The notes: a model not told the origin generated them from the sequence alone. Numbered from the stretch's first letter, positions 1-10,317 are shown. The stretch is 64,000 bases of DNA from Stentor coeruleus (GCA_001970955.1 MPUH01000069.1:58022-122021); one strand, 5' to 3'. Numbers and translations: made by a program.

Positions 1-73
1 AAGGTTTGATTTTTGATGTGGTAGGAACGATATTTTATGATGATTGAATAGAGGATTTATTTCTTGAAAAATT

Positions 74-560
74 TTAAGGGAAATAGTTTCTAAAATCTTG
101 ATTGGTAAGGATATATGGGTTTATTGTTTGAAGACCAGGATGTTTTATTAAAGAAAGCTTGAAAACTCCAAAGAAAGCGTGGAAATGTTTGATTCATTCC
201 TCCAGACGGTCTGCAATACCTATTTTAGCTTCTAAGTCCCTGAGATTGATTATAAAATTTGTTAGGCATCAAAGTTTATACAATGTTCACACTGATTCAT
301 AAGCATTATTGGTGACAGCGCCTCCAATTAATAAACACATCTGCTAACTTTTCTGGTTTTCCATTAAACCCACCTACTTTCTTTTTGTCTTAACATAATT
401 CAATCTCCTAACTCAAACTTATTAATAAACTGCTAAAGCTCCAATTGCACAAAATCTATAAGCAGCATGAAATTCAACACCAGGCACTTCTTTAAATACT
501 CCTTCAGAATTCTTTAATCTAAAATATATTCAATACATTTATCATGTAAAATTTTCCGAT
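74..560 (-). pseudogene. Decayed Rab geranylgeranyltransferase beta subunit
   Basis: On the minus strand, pieces in different frames line up in order with the C-terminal half of the protein prenyltransferase beta subunit, closest to RabGGTB. Near 520-548 there is DKCIEYILD. Near 450-510 there is GVEFHAAYRFCAIGALAVY. Near 320-360 there is GGFNGKPEKLADV, which matches the GGLNGRPEKLPDV signature. At 75-255 there is FIINLRDLEAKIGIADRL, then a TGA stop, then IKHFHAFFGVFKLSL. Several stops and at least three frameshifts separate the pieces, so no intact product is possible. The N-terminal half is not recognisable upstream. The intact enzyme prenylates Rab GTPases, so a functional copy should exist elsewhere in the genome. 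The alternative of another prenyltransferase beta subunit is less likely given the PEKLADV motif. Confidence 0.72.
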
Positions 561-1413
561 AATTTCATATTAGAATAGGTTAATCCTAAATCAATTTACC
601 CCATTCATCCCATTTTCTTTGTTGTAAAAACAAATATATAAATGCAAATTTTTCTTTTCCAAATGCAAACACCCCAAAAATAATAAAATAATTATACCTG
701 AGAACTTTTTTATAACTTTTATCGTTAATGTATTACTTAATACCATTTTATGGGTTAATAATAAGTATTTTGTTAAGAATTTGTTACTGCAAAAAAAAAA
801 TATAACAATTTGGTGATATAAAAATAAGGTAATTTTGCTTCTCTTTGAGAGTTTCTTTTATAAAAATGATCTCTTTGAAAATATAAGTATTGATAATTAA
901 AACAAGCAGACAACAATAAGCATAGCTAGGAATATGATAATTAAGAATGCTGAGAACATGATTATTAATAATATTATACGAACTTTGAATGAAGCAAATT
1001 TTAATTTTAAACTTTTTCCTGGTACATATAGTATTAGTTAGGAATTATCGCTTGACTATTGTCCAACTCTTGTTAATTTTCTTCTTTTATAGTATATTTT
1101 CGTGATAAAGTTTTTTTATTTCTCTGTCGATCTTGATTATTTCTTTTTTGTGTTTTTCTCTAAGTGTTTTCCTGGTACATAAAACTTATTCAGAAAGTTT
1201 TAATTTGAAATCTTTTTAGTAAATTTAAGAATAATTCGTTTGGTCTCTTCTTTTTTTCTTCATTTGTTTTGATAATATAAATACTTAAACTATAAGTTGT
1301 ATATAAAGCATTAGTTTTTTATATAGACCATTTATATCAATCCTAATACAATTTTTTTTCCTAGAAAATTATATCATCACATACACAAAATATCCAGCAA
1401 ATAGTTATAATAT
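561..1413. other. Intergenic, no gene seen
   Basis: This stretch is AT-rich with homopolymer runs and stops in all frames. The part near 560-640 may still hold unrecognisable N-terminal remains of the prenyltransferase relic. I see nothing else that can be supported. Confidence 0.5.
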
Positions 1414-1836
1414 CTAAACTATCGCACCTGCATGAGCTGCAACTCTTGGCCACAAATCAGCACATTCCTTAGTTACTGGACCTGACACACCTGAGCCTTT
1501 CATTTCTCCTTTAGGATTGACTATAACCCCAGCATTTTCCTCACAACAAATAAACACCCCATCTGCTCTTCTCCATGACTTCCTTTGCCGTATCACAACT
1601 GCCGGCATAACTTTCTTACGAAGTTCTGGCTTACCTTTCTTTACGGTAACTAAAACCATATCACCAATAGAAGCTGCAGGTAAACGATTTAGCCTAGCAC
1701 CAAATCTAGTCACAGCCATGATATAAAGGATCTTAGCACCAGTGTTATCAGCACAATTGATTCTAGCTCCAACAGGAAGGGCTAAAGTTACACGCATTTT
1801 GATACCTGTTGCTCCTGACCTTCCTCTTTTACTCAT
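1414..1836 (-). CDS. RPL23: Ribosomal protein uL14 (L23 in older eukaryotic naming)
   Basis: The 140-residue product aligns end to end with eukaryotic uL14, which is also 140 aa. It starts [11 protein letters not shown], carries the family core [10 protein letters not shown] (residues 27-36), [20 protein letters not shown] and VVIRQRKS, and ends with [13 protein letters not shown] near the C-terminus. uL14 sits at the intersubunit face of the 60S subunit and contacts the 40S subunit. The ATG at 1834-1836 gives exactly the family N-terminus, so no intron is needed. It ends in TAG. The call is certain from the sequence; only the paralogue number in the genome is unknown. Confidence 0.98.
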   Translation of the reverse strand: MSKRGRSGATGIKMRVTLALPVGARINCADNTGAKILYIMAVTRFGARLNRLPAASIGDMVLVTVKKGKPELRKKVMPAVVIRQRKSWRRADGVFICCEENAGVIVNPKGEMKGSGVSGPVTKECADLWPRVAAHAGAIV

Positions 1837-2255
1837 ATTTACAAACCATTATCTTATACCCTTATATCTAATGATTTATATAATTTTATCTTTTATTTTA
1901 TATAGTAATTCTTAGTACTATAAGCCATATAATCATTTAGGTTTCTAGTTTCAAGTCTTAATTTTATATTATTATCATCTTCAGTAGCTTTTCTTTGTAA
2001 CTGATAAAAGGCTTAATTATTAGTATGAAGTCTTATTTTTAGTTTTTGATTTTCTTTATATAATGACTCTTTTTATTTAGTTTATATTATCCATGCTATA
2101 TTTTAATTTGTTTATTTTCACTTGACCAATAAGCTTTTTTTTTTTAAATTATCGACTTCACAACTCGTCTTAAACCTTCAATTAAAAAAAAAGGACCTTA
2201 AAATAACATCAAAAAAAAAAATTCAGCCTATAACTTACTAAAAAATTATCCTAAT
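1837..2255. other. Intergenic, no gene seen
   Basis: AT-rich DNA between two minus-strand genes, with poly-T and poly-A runs at about 2136-2220. It should contain the promoter of the uL14 gene and the 3' end of the FAM136A gene. No element can be defined. Confidence 0.5.
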
Positions 2256-2705
2256 TTAATTTGAGAACTGTATTTTTAGTCTTTTTAAAGCATCATCAAG
2301 GTCTTGAAGATACACTTTAGCATTATCAAAACAATCTGTATAGCAGCCCAATGAGTCTGCTGAAATCACATCACTTTTCCTTCTTTGTTTTGTGCATGAA
2401 TGTAAACAAGAATTGAATGCTGCATCAAATCTCCCAAATAAAATCTGAGTTTGCTGGTCAACATAATCTAATGACCGAACACAATTTTTACTACAATTAT
2501 ATGATTCTTCAAGATTAAATTCTTCTGCTCTGAAGCAGTCACTACTGCATATTAATGATTGTTTCTATATAATATTTACAATCATTTTATGGTTGAAACA
2601 TGTTGTGTCCTGTAATATTTTTTCAATTGAATCTTTAAGAATGTTGTATTGGGAAAATATTGGTTCCTCGTATTGGAGTTTTGTGTCTATATCGATATTT
2701 TTCAT
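2256..2705 (-). CDS. FAM136A: FAM136A-like twin CX3C protein, one 15-nt intron
   Basis: Joining across a 15-nt intron (2565-2579) gives a 144-residue protein that starts MKNIDIDTKLQYEEPIF. The FAM136A/DUF842 family is about 138 aa, so the length fits. Cysteines are arranged as CX3C-type pairs typical of the family: CSSDC, CSKNC, CLHSC and CYTDC. The rest is predicted helical and ends in a Lys-rich tail. FAM136A proteins are mitochondrial intermembrane-space proteins folded through such disulfides; that location is family knowledge. The gene is absent from simple ORF calling because the intron splits it, and the antisense strand has a misleading 103-codon ORF (2593-2904). The ATG at 2703-2705 is preceded by in-frame stops. 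Confidence 0.82.
2565..2579 (-). other. 15-nt spliceosomal intron in FAM136A-like gene
   Basis: On the coding strand it reads GTAAATATTATATAG, in phase 0. Retention would give an in-frame TAG. Removal joins a helical N-terminus to the CX3C core and restores the family length. Position 10 is A. Confidence 0.85.
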
Positions 2706-2805
2706 TTTTATTATGGGTGGGTTTTTATGTTTTGGATGGAAGAAAAGGTTTTTGTCAAAGTTTTTATATGGGAAATTAGGTGATGAGGATTTTTTTTATA
2801 GGAAT

Positions 2806-3040
2806 TTAAGGTTTGAGAGTCCTGTGACCTCTTTCTTTCAGCTGATTCGGGATGGTGTACCACTCGTCGTCTTTAATAATTTGCTCGTTGACTTTTCCCA
2901 GTAGTTCTTTAAAGTTTCTTTTTTGAGAGTAAGTATAACTGAGGCAAGTCTTGCGTTTATTTTATTTTTCCTTGTGAATCCTAGTTTTTTAAGGCATACT
3001 TTGAAGTTCTTGTATAATGGTAATAATAATACTGCTTCAT
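2806..3040 (-). pseudogene. Frameshifted coding remnant of unknown identity
   Basis: The minus strand has coding-like sequence in two frames that meet at an A6 run around 2915-2920. The upstream frame reads NYEAVLLLPLYKNFKVCLKK and continues to LASVILTLKK. The downstream frame reads NFKELLGKVNEQIIKDDEWY and ends GHRTLKP then TAA at 2806-2808. One extra A would join them. No start codon is seen before the divergent carboxypeptidase gene begins at 3048, so the 5' end is missing. It could be a relic or a sequence error in a small gene. I do not recognise the family. Confidence 0.33.
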
Positions 3041-3047
3041 AGTTTAA

Positions 3048-5288
3048 ATGGAACTACCTGAACCTATTCCTCTAGTCGAGCCTGGTAAATACGCTCCTGA
3101 TACAAAACTAATGTGATATCTATTTAGCTGGAAAATAAGGCAATTCACGCCAACAGATTTTCAAATTTGCACAAAAAACCCATACAAATTTTCAGTTTAC
3201 CCTTTGTATGCATCTTTTCCCCAACCAAGAATACTAAAAGACATGAAAACATTTATTAAAACGCTAATTTCCAACATAAAGCCTTGCTGTAGTTTATCTG
3301 AAGATGTGTCGTTTGATTCCTACTTTGAAGGAGGCAATTTAGAATTTGTTCATAGAAGAACACTAATAGAATATGACCTAATACTTAAACCAGACACAAA
3401 TACAAATCGTCATACTCATTGGTTTATGTTTAAAGTACATAAAAAAATTCCAGGAACTTTGAAATTAAACATAATGAATTTTATGAAAAACCAAAGCTTA
3501 ATTAGAAAAGGGATGAGGCCACTTGCATTTTCTGAAACAAGGGGAGTTATTGACATTAGAGATCTTCAGTATTTCAAAACATTTGAGGATTCACAGAAAT
3601 TTAACACCGTCAGTTTTTTATGTGATTTTAATGCTGATGAGTGGATAACTTTTAGCTTATGTCGACCTTATAGTTTTACACAATTACAGAATTTATATAA
3701 AGATATTGAAGATACTAATGAATTAAATTCAACATGTAAAATTTCTAATAGTAAATTTTTATACTCAAGAGAGCTATTATGTTATTCACTTGGAGGACTT
3801 CCTGTTCATTTATTAACAATAACAGGACCAAATGAATCTATTATTAATAGACATAAAAAAGCTGCAATTTTCACTGGAAGGGTACATCCTGGGGAAACAG
3901 TTGGGTCTTATGTCCTTGAAAATTTTATAAGATTTTTATTAAGTGATTTACCTCAAGCTATATCTTTAAGGACTGAGTTTATTTTTAAAATTATTCCAAT
4001 GCTTAACCCTGATGGAGTTGTATGTGGGAATTCACGAACTTCACTTTCTGGTATTGACTTGAATAGGATTTGGAATTGTCCTGACCCAGTTCAACATCCT
4101 TGTGTATATTATACGAAAAGTTTTATACAAATGTTTGTGCAAAAAAAAGAAGTTTTGATGTATGGGGATTTTCATGGGCATGGAAAAAAACTTGGTTCAT
4201 TTATATATGGTTGTAATAAAATTGTGAATGGGAGTTTTACATCTTGGACCAAAGTTCGACTCTTCCCCCGTATTCTAGCAAAGAACTCTGCTCTTTTTTC
4301 CTATAACGAGTGCATCTTCAATATCGATCCTGACAAAGAAGGTACAGGCCGTATCGTAATCTGGAAAGAAATCGGCATATCAAACAGTTTTACAATTGAA
4401 ACCTCCCTTTACGGCTACCATAATGGTAAAGAAATTTTCCCACACACTCTAGAAAGCTATAGCGAAATAGGTCAGGAAATCGGTAAATCCTTACTTGAAT
4501 ACACACATTTATTAAAATCCCTCGAAAAAGAACTTCAACTAACAGGAGGTTGGCTAAAACCCAATAAATTCAAAGAAGTTTCAGGAACCCCAGCTCTACA
4601 AATTCTAACAAGAAAAATCGAAACAGAGAAAAAAGAGCTCAGGTATATCGACTATAGAGAAAGTGCTAAAACTTATACACGTCCTAATTCTCGTAGTCAA
4701 CGTTCTAAACTTAAAGAACCAACAGGTAAAAACCTAGACTGTAACCAATACTCTGACTGGAAAACATTTTTCAACAGTGAAGAAGTCCGCCTTGCTCAAG
4801 AGAAAATCCATCTAGGTCTAGAATCCTCAGCTGAATCTTCAAGTACCGAATCTTCTTTAGAACTAGAACTTGATTTATCCCCAAGTAAAATCTCTAGAAG
4901 ACCATTTTCCCCTTGTGTCGATGAGTCAGTTTTCTGGGTAGCAAATCCTCATCCTTTAAAATCTATAAGAAAAGAAAGAGATCCTGCTAGATGTAAATTT
5001 GTTAAACAACATACTTATGATTTTGCTGGATGTGTATTAGATAATATGATAGTAAAAAACACATCATCGGATTCTTTTGCTGAAAACCAAAGAAATATGT
5101 TTCATTCAAGAGCAGAAAGGAAGAGAATGCATAAGGAAAGGATGGCAAAAACTAGGAGTATGTCTTCAAAAAGAGATGCGAAAGTTCCTGTTGATACTTC
5201 AGAATTTAAACTGACGAATGAGAAACTGTTTATAATTAGACCTAAAGTTCAGAAGAATTATTTTTTCAGTAAAATGCCACCTCGGTAG
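3048..5288 (+). CDS. Cytosolic carboxypeptidase (CCP/AGBL, M14), one 15-nt intron
   Basis: The spliced product is 741 aa. Residues about 80-200 form the CCP N-terminal beta domain (FEGGNLEFVHRRTLIEYDLI, HWFMFKV). The M14 peptidase domain follows. Zinc ligands are His275 and Glu278 in GRVHPGETVGS and His371 in GDFHGHGKK. Substrate and catalytic residues are in LNPDGVVCGNSR, GIDLNRIW and FTIETSLYG (Glu446). CCPs remove C-terminal or branch glutamates from tubulin, which fits a cell with thousands of cilia. The C-terminal 250 residues are basic and Ser-rich and look disordered. The true start is the ATG at 3048; a simple ORF starts only at 3204 because of the intron at 3113-3127. It ends in TAG. 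Confidence 0.93.
3113..3127 (+). other. 15-nt spliceosomal intron in carboxypeptidase gene
   Basis: It reads GTGATATCTATTTAG between AT and C of an Ile codon. Retention gives an immediate in-frame TGA. Splicing joins MELPEPIPLVEPGKYAPDTK to WKIRQFTPTDFQICTKNPYK and the CCP domain. Position 10 is A. Confidence 0.85.
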
Positions 5289-5471
5289 GAATATTAACTC
5301 GGAAAAAGTTTAATTAATATTAATAGTATTAGAAAAATTGACGATTTTGCTTTGGGAGGAAAAATGCTAATAAAATATTGGGTGGTTAAATTCATAAGGA
5401 AACAAGATGGGGATAATTTTTATAATGAAATTCACGATTTATAAGAAAAAGGCAAAGTTTAGTAAAGGGTT

Positions 5472-6174
5472 TTAAAATATTTTCCTATTGGCCATACGGT
5501 TTATAGCTTCCATAACTTCAGCTCTTCCACAATTAGCATCAACCAGCTTAATAATTNGCCATACGGTTTATAGCTTCCATAACTTCAGCTCTTCCACAAT
5601 TAGCATCAACCAGCTTAATAATTGATGCAGTATCATCATTTCTATCAGGAGATCCAAAAAACGGATACTCTTCTAAAATCTCTCTAGGGAACTCATCCCT
5701 TAACCCTTTAATCCTCATCCTTTTATCATCATCCCTATTAATTTCCCTTTTGAAATCCTTAAAATCTTGATTATCTTTCCCATTCCCCACAATAACCTTC
5801 ATATGATTTCCAGCATTTTTCAACTCAACCTGAGATTCAATTCCTCCTTTATTCATACAATTTTGTTGAACTTTCTTTTTTTGCGGTTCGGAAATATTTT
5901 GTTTAAATTTACCCTCCATTTCTATTGAAGATTTTATCATGAAGTTTTTTTTCTCCTCAAGTTTCCGCTTAAATTCTTCAACTTTTTTTTGTCGCGCGTC
6001 AATGTCGAGGCTCATTTTGAGTTTTTCTAATTGAACAGATGATGATGAGGATTTAAGTCGTGGTGTTGGACTACATGATCTTAATCGTTTAGTTGGGAGT
6101 TTTGGGCTTTGATCTGTTGTTATGAATTCGAATTTTTTTGAGAGATCGTCTCTTAGAGTACGTGAAATTTCCAT
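5472..6174 (-). CDS. Coiled-coil protein of unknown function, 3' end crossed by an N junction
   Basis: The ATG at 6172-6174 starts MEISRTLRDDLSKKFEF. Residues about 55-90 form a charged helix (KKVEEFKRKLEEKKNFM), and the rest is Lys- and Asp-rich. Read literally, the frame runs into an N at 5557. The 66 bases on each side of that N are identical, and collapsing them gives a clean end, EAINRMANRKIF then TAA at 5472-5474, for 211 aa. A C-terminal block, EEYPFFGSPDRNDDTASIIK, is less charged and may be the conserved part. I do not recognise the family. The gene is convergent with the carboxypeptidase gene, about 180 bp away. Confidence 0.7.
5491..5623. repeat. 66-bp direct duplication around a single N (scaffold junction)
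   Basis: Bases 5491-5556 and 5558-5623 are identical and are separated by one N at 5557. This is the pattern of two contig ends that overlapped but were not merged. Removing one copy repairs the coiled-coil gene at 5472-6174. Confidence 0.92.
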
Positions 6175-6252
6175 TATTATGGGCTAGGTATTATTTATGT
6201 GTTTAAGTTTAATATTCTCAGTAAATTTTATTAAACCTATAAAAAATTCCAT

Positions 6253-6879
6253 TTATTTCTTAGCATCAGGTTGATTTTCCGGCATCGCTTCAATAATTTC
6301 TTGTACCTTAATCAAATTCTCACACACCCTCAAAATCTTTGGATACTTCTCTACATTAACCCCATATTTCTTAGCATTATTCAATTGTGGTAATATGCAA
6401 GCATCAGCAAAAGTGACAAAATCTTCAACAGAATAAACTTTCTTATGATCTAATAAATCTTCTATAAACCCAAAACCTTTTATAATATTCTCTTGTGCCC
6501 ATTCCATAGGATCACCTCCAAGTTTTTTGATTTTCTTCAAAAGGCTTAAGTTCTGTAAAGGTTGAATACCAGAATTTATGATTTCACATATTTCCCACAT
6601 TTTAGCTTCAGTTTGTATATCATTAGGGATCATTGTTGGGAATTTATATTTACCTTCAAGATATTTGAAAATAGCTAAGCTTTGGGATATAGAAAAAGTT
6701 GGGGTTTCTAATAAAGGGACTTGAAGCATTGGGTTTTTTATTGAGTATAATTGAGAAAAATGTTCTTTGGTTATGAGGTCGATAGCTTTGTAGGTATAAG
6801 GAACTTTTTTTATATTAAGAGCTATACGAACACGCCAAGCAGATGAACTTTGCCAATAACTATAAAGAATATATGTCAT
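6253..6879 (-). CDS. GSTZ1: Maleylacetoacetate isomerase / glutathione S-transferase zeta
   Basis: The 208-residue protein is a full-length zeta-class GST (family about 210-216 aa). It has an N-terminal thioredoxin-fold domain, residues 1-82, with ILYSYWQSSSAWRVRIAL, the zeta signature SSxxWRVR. The motif NPMLQVPLLE holds the cis-Pro, and SISQSLAIFKYLE is the glutathione-binding helix region. An all-alpha domain follows and ends TFADACILPQLNNAKKYGV. The enzyme isomerises maleylacetoacetate to fumarylacetoacetate in tyrosine breakdown, using glutathione. The active-site cysteine of the human enzyme (SSCSW) is Ser here (SSSAW), while the two preceding serines are kept. The first Ser is regarded as the essential one, so activity is still likely. 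Confidence 0.95.
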   Translation of the reverse strand: MTYILYSYWQSSSAWRVRIALNIKKVPYTYKAIDLITKEHFSQLYSIKNPMLQVPLLETPTFSISQSLAIFKYLEGKYKFPTMIPNDIQTEAKMWEICEIINSGIQPLQNLSLLKKIKKLGGDPMEWAQENIIKGFGFIEDLLDHKKVYSVEDFVTFADACILPQLNNAKKYGVNVEKYPKILRVCENLIKVQEIIEAMPENQPDAKK

Positions 6880-7047
6880 TATTTTTATATTTCTTATGTA
6901 TTTGTATACAAATTTTTATATAAGATTAGTATTTTTTATTAAAGATTAGAAAATTAGGTTGACTGAAGAAATTATGTTTTATTATTTAGGTTATATAGGT
7001 ATATTATAATGGTTGAATGATTTTTAGGTCTAAAATATTATTTAATC

Positions 7048-7647
7048 ATGAATAACATTGGAAGATTTTTAGGACCTAATCGATCTCCGACACCTTTGAA
7101 AATGAATGAAATCAAATATTCATTAGAAAGACAGAGTAAAACTTTTATGAAGGTGCTTAAAAACAAATCAAGTTCGTATAAAAGGCTTCAGAAAATGCAC
7201 ATAAACGATACTTGCCTTGCATTTATCCATAAAATCAAAGAAAATCATTTTAAAAGCAGCAAAATTAAAGTTATTAATGTGCCTAATTCCAAAATTATAG
7301 AAAGCGCCTCAATCCCTATATTGTCCCCACATAAAGTTGATGAAACATGTCAACGGCCTTCTCCTTTCGGCCGATTAAGATCAACTCCAGATATAAAATT
7401 TCGTGGAACATGCCAAAATCATGGAAACCTAGAGTCAAAACAAAAGTACGAAATTATGATCCCTAGAGTTTATGAAGAAAATATAGACAACCAAAAAACC
7501 GGTGAAGGGAAATTACAAAGATGGACCAAATTGACTAAAAAAAGAAATTCTGACGACAAAAAAAATAAAAAACATGAAAAAGTGCTAAGAAGCCAAGCGA
7601 TACAGGTACAATATTCTGATATATGTGGATGGGAAACACCAAACTAA
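7048..7647 (+). CDS. Small basic protein, unknown function
   Basis: A 199-aa ORF starts at ATG 7048 with MNNIGRFLGPNRSPTPLK and ends in TAA. It is rich in Lys, Ser and Asn, with no membrane segment or recognised domain. The N-terminal pattern M-x-x-I-x-RFL recurs in the small basic protein at 9114 (MYDIQRFLSTRRS). The two genes flank the MORN protein gene, so they may be distant paralogues. That link rests on a short match and is weak. Codon use and length support a real gene. Confidence 0.6.
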   Translation: MNNIGRFLGPNRSPTPLKMNEIKYSLERQSKTFMKVLKNKSSSYKRLQKMHINDTCLAFIHKIKENHFKSSKIKVINVPNSKIIESASIPILSPHKVDETCQRPSPFGRLRSTPDIKFRGTCQNHGNLESKQKYEIMIPRVYEENIDNQKTGEGKLQRWTKLTKKRNSDDKKNKKHEKVLRSQAIQVQYSDICGWETPN

Positions 7648-7986
7648 TAATAAGTGATGCTTTATTATCGTAGCATAAAACGTAAATCGATTTAGATTAT
7701 AATTCTTAAATAAAATGCATTAATACAATAAAAATGAAAGAAATAAAGAAAATGATGAAACTCCAATTGTAAAATCCTCATAAAAAAACTATTTTTCTAT
7801 ACACTTAAGATTATATAATCAATAATCATCCTTATTCCCAATAATCATATAAAAAAACAATTATCTACAATAAACTCACATATAATCTATAAACCATTAA
7901 AAAATAACTTTAATAAATCAAATATCTCAACACCTGCATTTCTTAACCTATAACATCTTTTTATATCAAAATTTATCTTAATTTAT
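7648..7986. other. Convergent intergenic region
   Basis: AT-rich DNA between the 3' ends of a plus-strand and a minus-strand gene. The right part is C-rich on the plus strand, as is usual downstream of minus-strand genes in this window. No gene is seen. Confidence 0.5.
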
Positions 7987-8919
7987 TTAATTATCAATCC
8001 AATTAATACGTACTCCATTATTCCACTCTCCTTTTTTACACCCTCCATCTTTAACTTTCAACACCCCAATTCCATGTCTTTTCCCATTCATCCATCCTCC
8101 TTCATATACTTTCCCATCAGGCCATAACAATTTCCCAACTCCATGTTTTAAATCCATACAAAACTCACCATCATAAACTCTTCCATTAGGCCAAATAAAC
8201 TTTCCTTTACCATGCATTTTACCTTCAAGCCAAGTTCCTTCATATGATCTTCCATCACTCCATTTGTAAACTCCAATACCTTCTATACAGTTTTTATTAA
8301 ATTGTCCTTCATATAAACTTCCATCAGCCCATTTAAAAATCCCATTACCACATTTACAACCTGATTTGAAATCTCCAATAAACTCAGAACCATCTGGCCA
8401 TATTTCTTTACCATTTCCTTCTTGTTTTGAATGGCTCCAGTTTCCTTCATATTTAGAACCTGATTGGCTTACAAGAACTCCAAAACCATGTATTTCTCCG
8501 TTTTCGAAATCCCCTTCAAGAACATCCCCATTTGTATATATAATCCTTCCTTTTCCTGTAATTTTACCTTTATTCCACACCGCTTCTATCAAAGATCCAT
8601 CATGATATACTTCAAAACCCCTTCCATGAGGCAAAAGATTATCGAATTCCCCAGTAAATATTCCATCATCCAGAATAATCGACATCCACTTAGAAATTTC
8701 ATTATTAAACTCCTTTGGGTAAACAAATGGAGGTATCGAATTCCACACAGAAAGCACAACATTGCTTATATCTTGTAAAGGTATTTGACCTGAAAATTTT
8801 GTATTAGGAACAACACTTGTAGCTTTTTTTTTGTCTGTAGAGAATTTATTTACTCCTAAACCTTCAACTTGAACAGTATTATCAGGCTCAGAGTCGCAAG
8901 TGCAGTTAAGAGATCCCAT
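7987..8919 (-). CDS. MORN-repeat protein with N-terminal acylation signal
   Basis: The 310-residue protein starts MGSLNCTCDSEP. Gly2, Ser and Cys6 suit N-myristoylation plus palmitoylation. From about residue 90 to the end there are about nine MORN repeats of 23 residues, with units such as GKFIWPNGRVYDGEF and GIFKWADGSLYEGQF. MORN arrays form long beta platforms and usually tether proteins to membranes or cortical cytoskeleton, so a cortical role is inferred. No catalytic domain is fused. It resembles the MORN protein at 13855-14970, about 5 kb away on the other strand, which also has an acylation signal. It ends in TAA. Confidence 0.9.
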   Translation of the reverse strand: MGSLNCTCDSEPDNTVQVEGLGVNKFSTDKKKATSVVPNTKFSGQIPLQDISNVVLSVWNSIPPFVYPKEFNNEISKWMSIILDDGIFTGEFDNLLPHGRGFEVYHDGSLIEAVWNKGKITGKGRIIYTNGDVLEGDFENGEIHGFGVLVSQSGSKYEGNWSHSKQEGNGKEIWPDGSEFIGDFKSGCKCGNGIFKWADGSLYEGQFNKNCIEGIGVYKWSDGRSYEGTWLEGKMHGKGKFIWPNGRVYDGEFCMDLKHGVGKLLWPDGKVYEGGWMNGKRHGIGVLKVKDGGCKKGEWNNGVRINWIDN

Positions 8920-9113
8920 TTAATGAAATATAAATATTTAGATGCAAGTAAATCTGTTAGAAAAAAATATTTGAGGTTTTTCAATTGTAGGTTTTTATAC
9001 TGTGTATTGTATAAATAATTAAAAGGAGTTAAGCATATATTTCACTAAAAATCTATCACAAGTTAACATAGTATCTTTAAATACTATAAATTATTGGCAA
9101 ATTATATAAAATA

Positions 9114-9566
9114 ATGTACGACATTCAAAGGTTTCTATCAACTCGAAGGTCAATTGGTCCAGAAAATCATGACGAAAAGAAAGGGATTTCTTCATACAGA
9201 ATCTCTTCAGTCCCTTTAAAAAAACAGGCTGGCTTTATAATAAAAGCTCAAAAAAAAGTCTTATCCCCTACACCAACTGTAAAAATTCCCCAATTGACTT
9301 ATCTTTTTACTCCAATGAACCGAACTTTTAACTATACAAAACCTCTAAGAAAAGCTGACAATTTTCCTAAAGAAATATATAAAACCCCAATTATTATAAA
9401 CCCTAAAGTTCATAATAATATGCTTTCAAGGCATTTCCCTTTCTTAGATGATTCTCAAAGAAGGTCGAAATCTATACAGGAAACATATGCTAAAGAGGTT
9501 TTAAAAACTAGGAAAAAAGATTTTTTAACTACATGTGAGATATCTTTACAGACAAGTGGAGGTTAG
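9114..9566 (+). CDS. Small basic protein, unknown function
   Basis: A 150-aa ORF from ATG 9114 begins MYDIQRFLSTRRSIGPEN and ends TSGG then TAG. It is basic and rich in Lys, Arg, Pro and Thr, and is probably disordered, with no recognised domain. Its first residues resemble those of the 7048 protein (I-x-RFL). The region upstream is short (about 190 bp to the divergent MORN gene), so the two genes may share a promoter region. Confidence 0.58.
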   Translation: MYDIQRFLSTRRSIGPENHDEKKGISSYRISSVPLKKQAGFIIKAQKKVLSPTPTVKIPQLTYLFTPMNRTFNYTKPLRKADNFPKEIYKTPIIINPKVHNNMLSRHFPFLDDSQRRSKSIQETYAKEVLKTRKKDFLTTCEISLQTSGG

Positions 9567-10317
9567 ATTTAAAGTATTTATTTTTGTATTGTAAAATATG
9601 TGATTTTTAATTAAAGTTAAGATTAAAATTGAGGTGGCTTATGAGATAAAGGGGGAAAAATATTATTAGGGGTATGGTTGAGTAATTTTTAATTTGTAGG
9701 TAATAATAAGATTATTAGATAGAATAAGATAAATTTTTTTTTAAGGATTAAAGTTGGTAGAATAGAATAAATATCTGGGGTGTTTGATTTGAGAATTTTA
9801 ATACTATTTGATATTCTATATGTATAAATATCATGAAGAATTAAAATTATCAATATCTTGGTTATAATATTTTGCTAATAAAAAACCATCATATTATAAC
9901 TAAACTAGTAATGATCATTTCTGATAGAGTGTCACTATAATCAATTATAATTATTATACAAAAATATATAATCAAATGGTAATTCTAATATCTTTGAATA
10001 AACTATTATGGGTGTTAGGTTATATACAGATTTATAAATCATATCATTAAAATACCTATCGTTCAACTAAGCAATTAAAACAGAAAAGTCGATAGATTTT
10101 CTATATAATCTCTTAAGCAAATAGCTTTATAAACATTACAAAGGAAATAAAAGTGGTTATTTTATAGAACACAAACTAAAAAATACTTAGAACTAAGTGT
10201 AATTATAATAATTTGTATATAGTGTGATTTGAAAGACTTAGAAAGATAGTTCTAATATTTTCTTGGGAACAAGGCGCTATAATATCTTAACTATTTCATA
10301 GGCTAATATGTTTTTTA
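9567..10317. other. Intergenic, no gene seen
   Basis: About 750 bp of AT-rich DNA. The first 220 bp after the upstream gene are G-rich on the plus strand (GGGG and GGTGG runs), which fits a 3' flank. No coding frame or RNA gene is seen. Confidence 0.5.

Noticed and set aside
2593-2904. 103-codon plus-strand ORF with hydrophobic segment
   Set aside because: It is antisense to the spliced FAM136A-like gene and the remnant at 2806-3040, which have far better protein character.
10153-10167. A 15-nt GT...TAG stretch upstream of the zinc-finger ORF
   Set aside because: It lacks A at position 10 and joins no plausible upstream exon.
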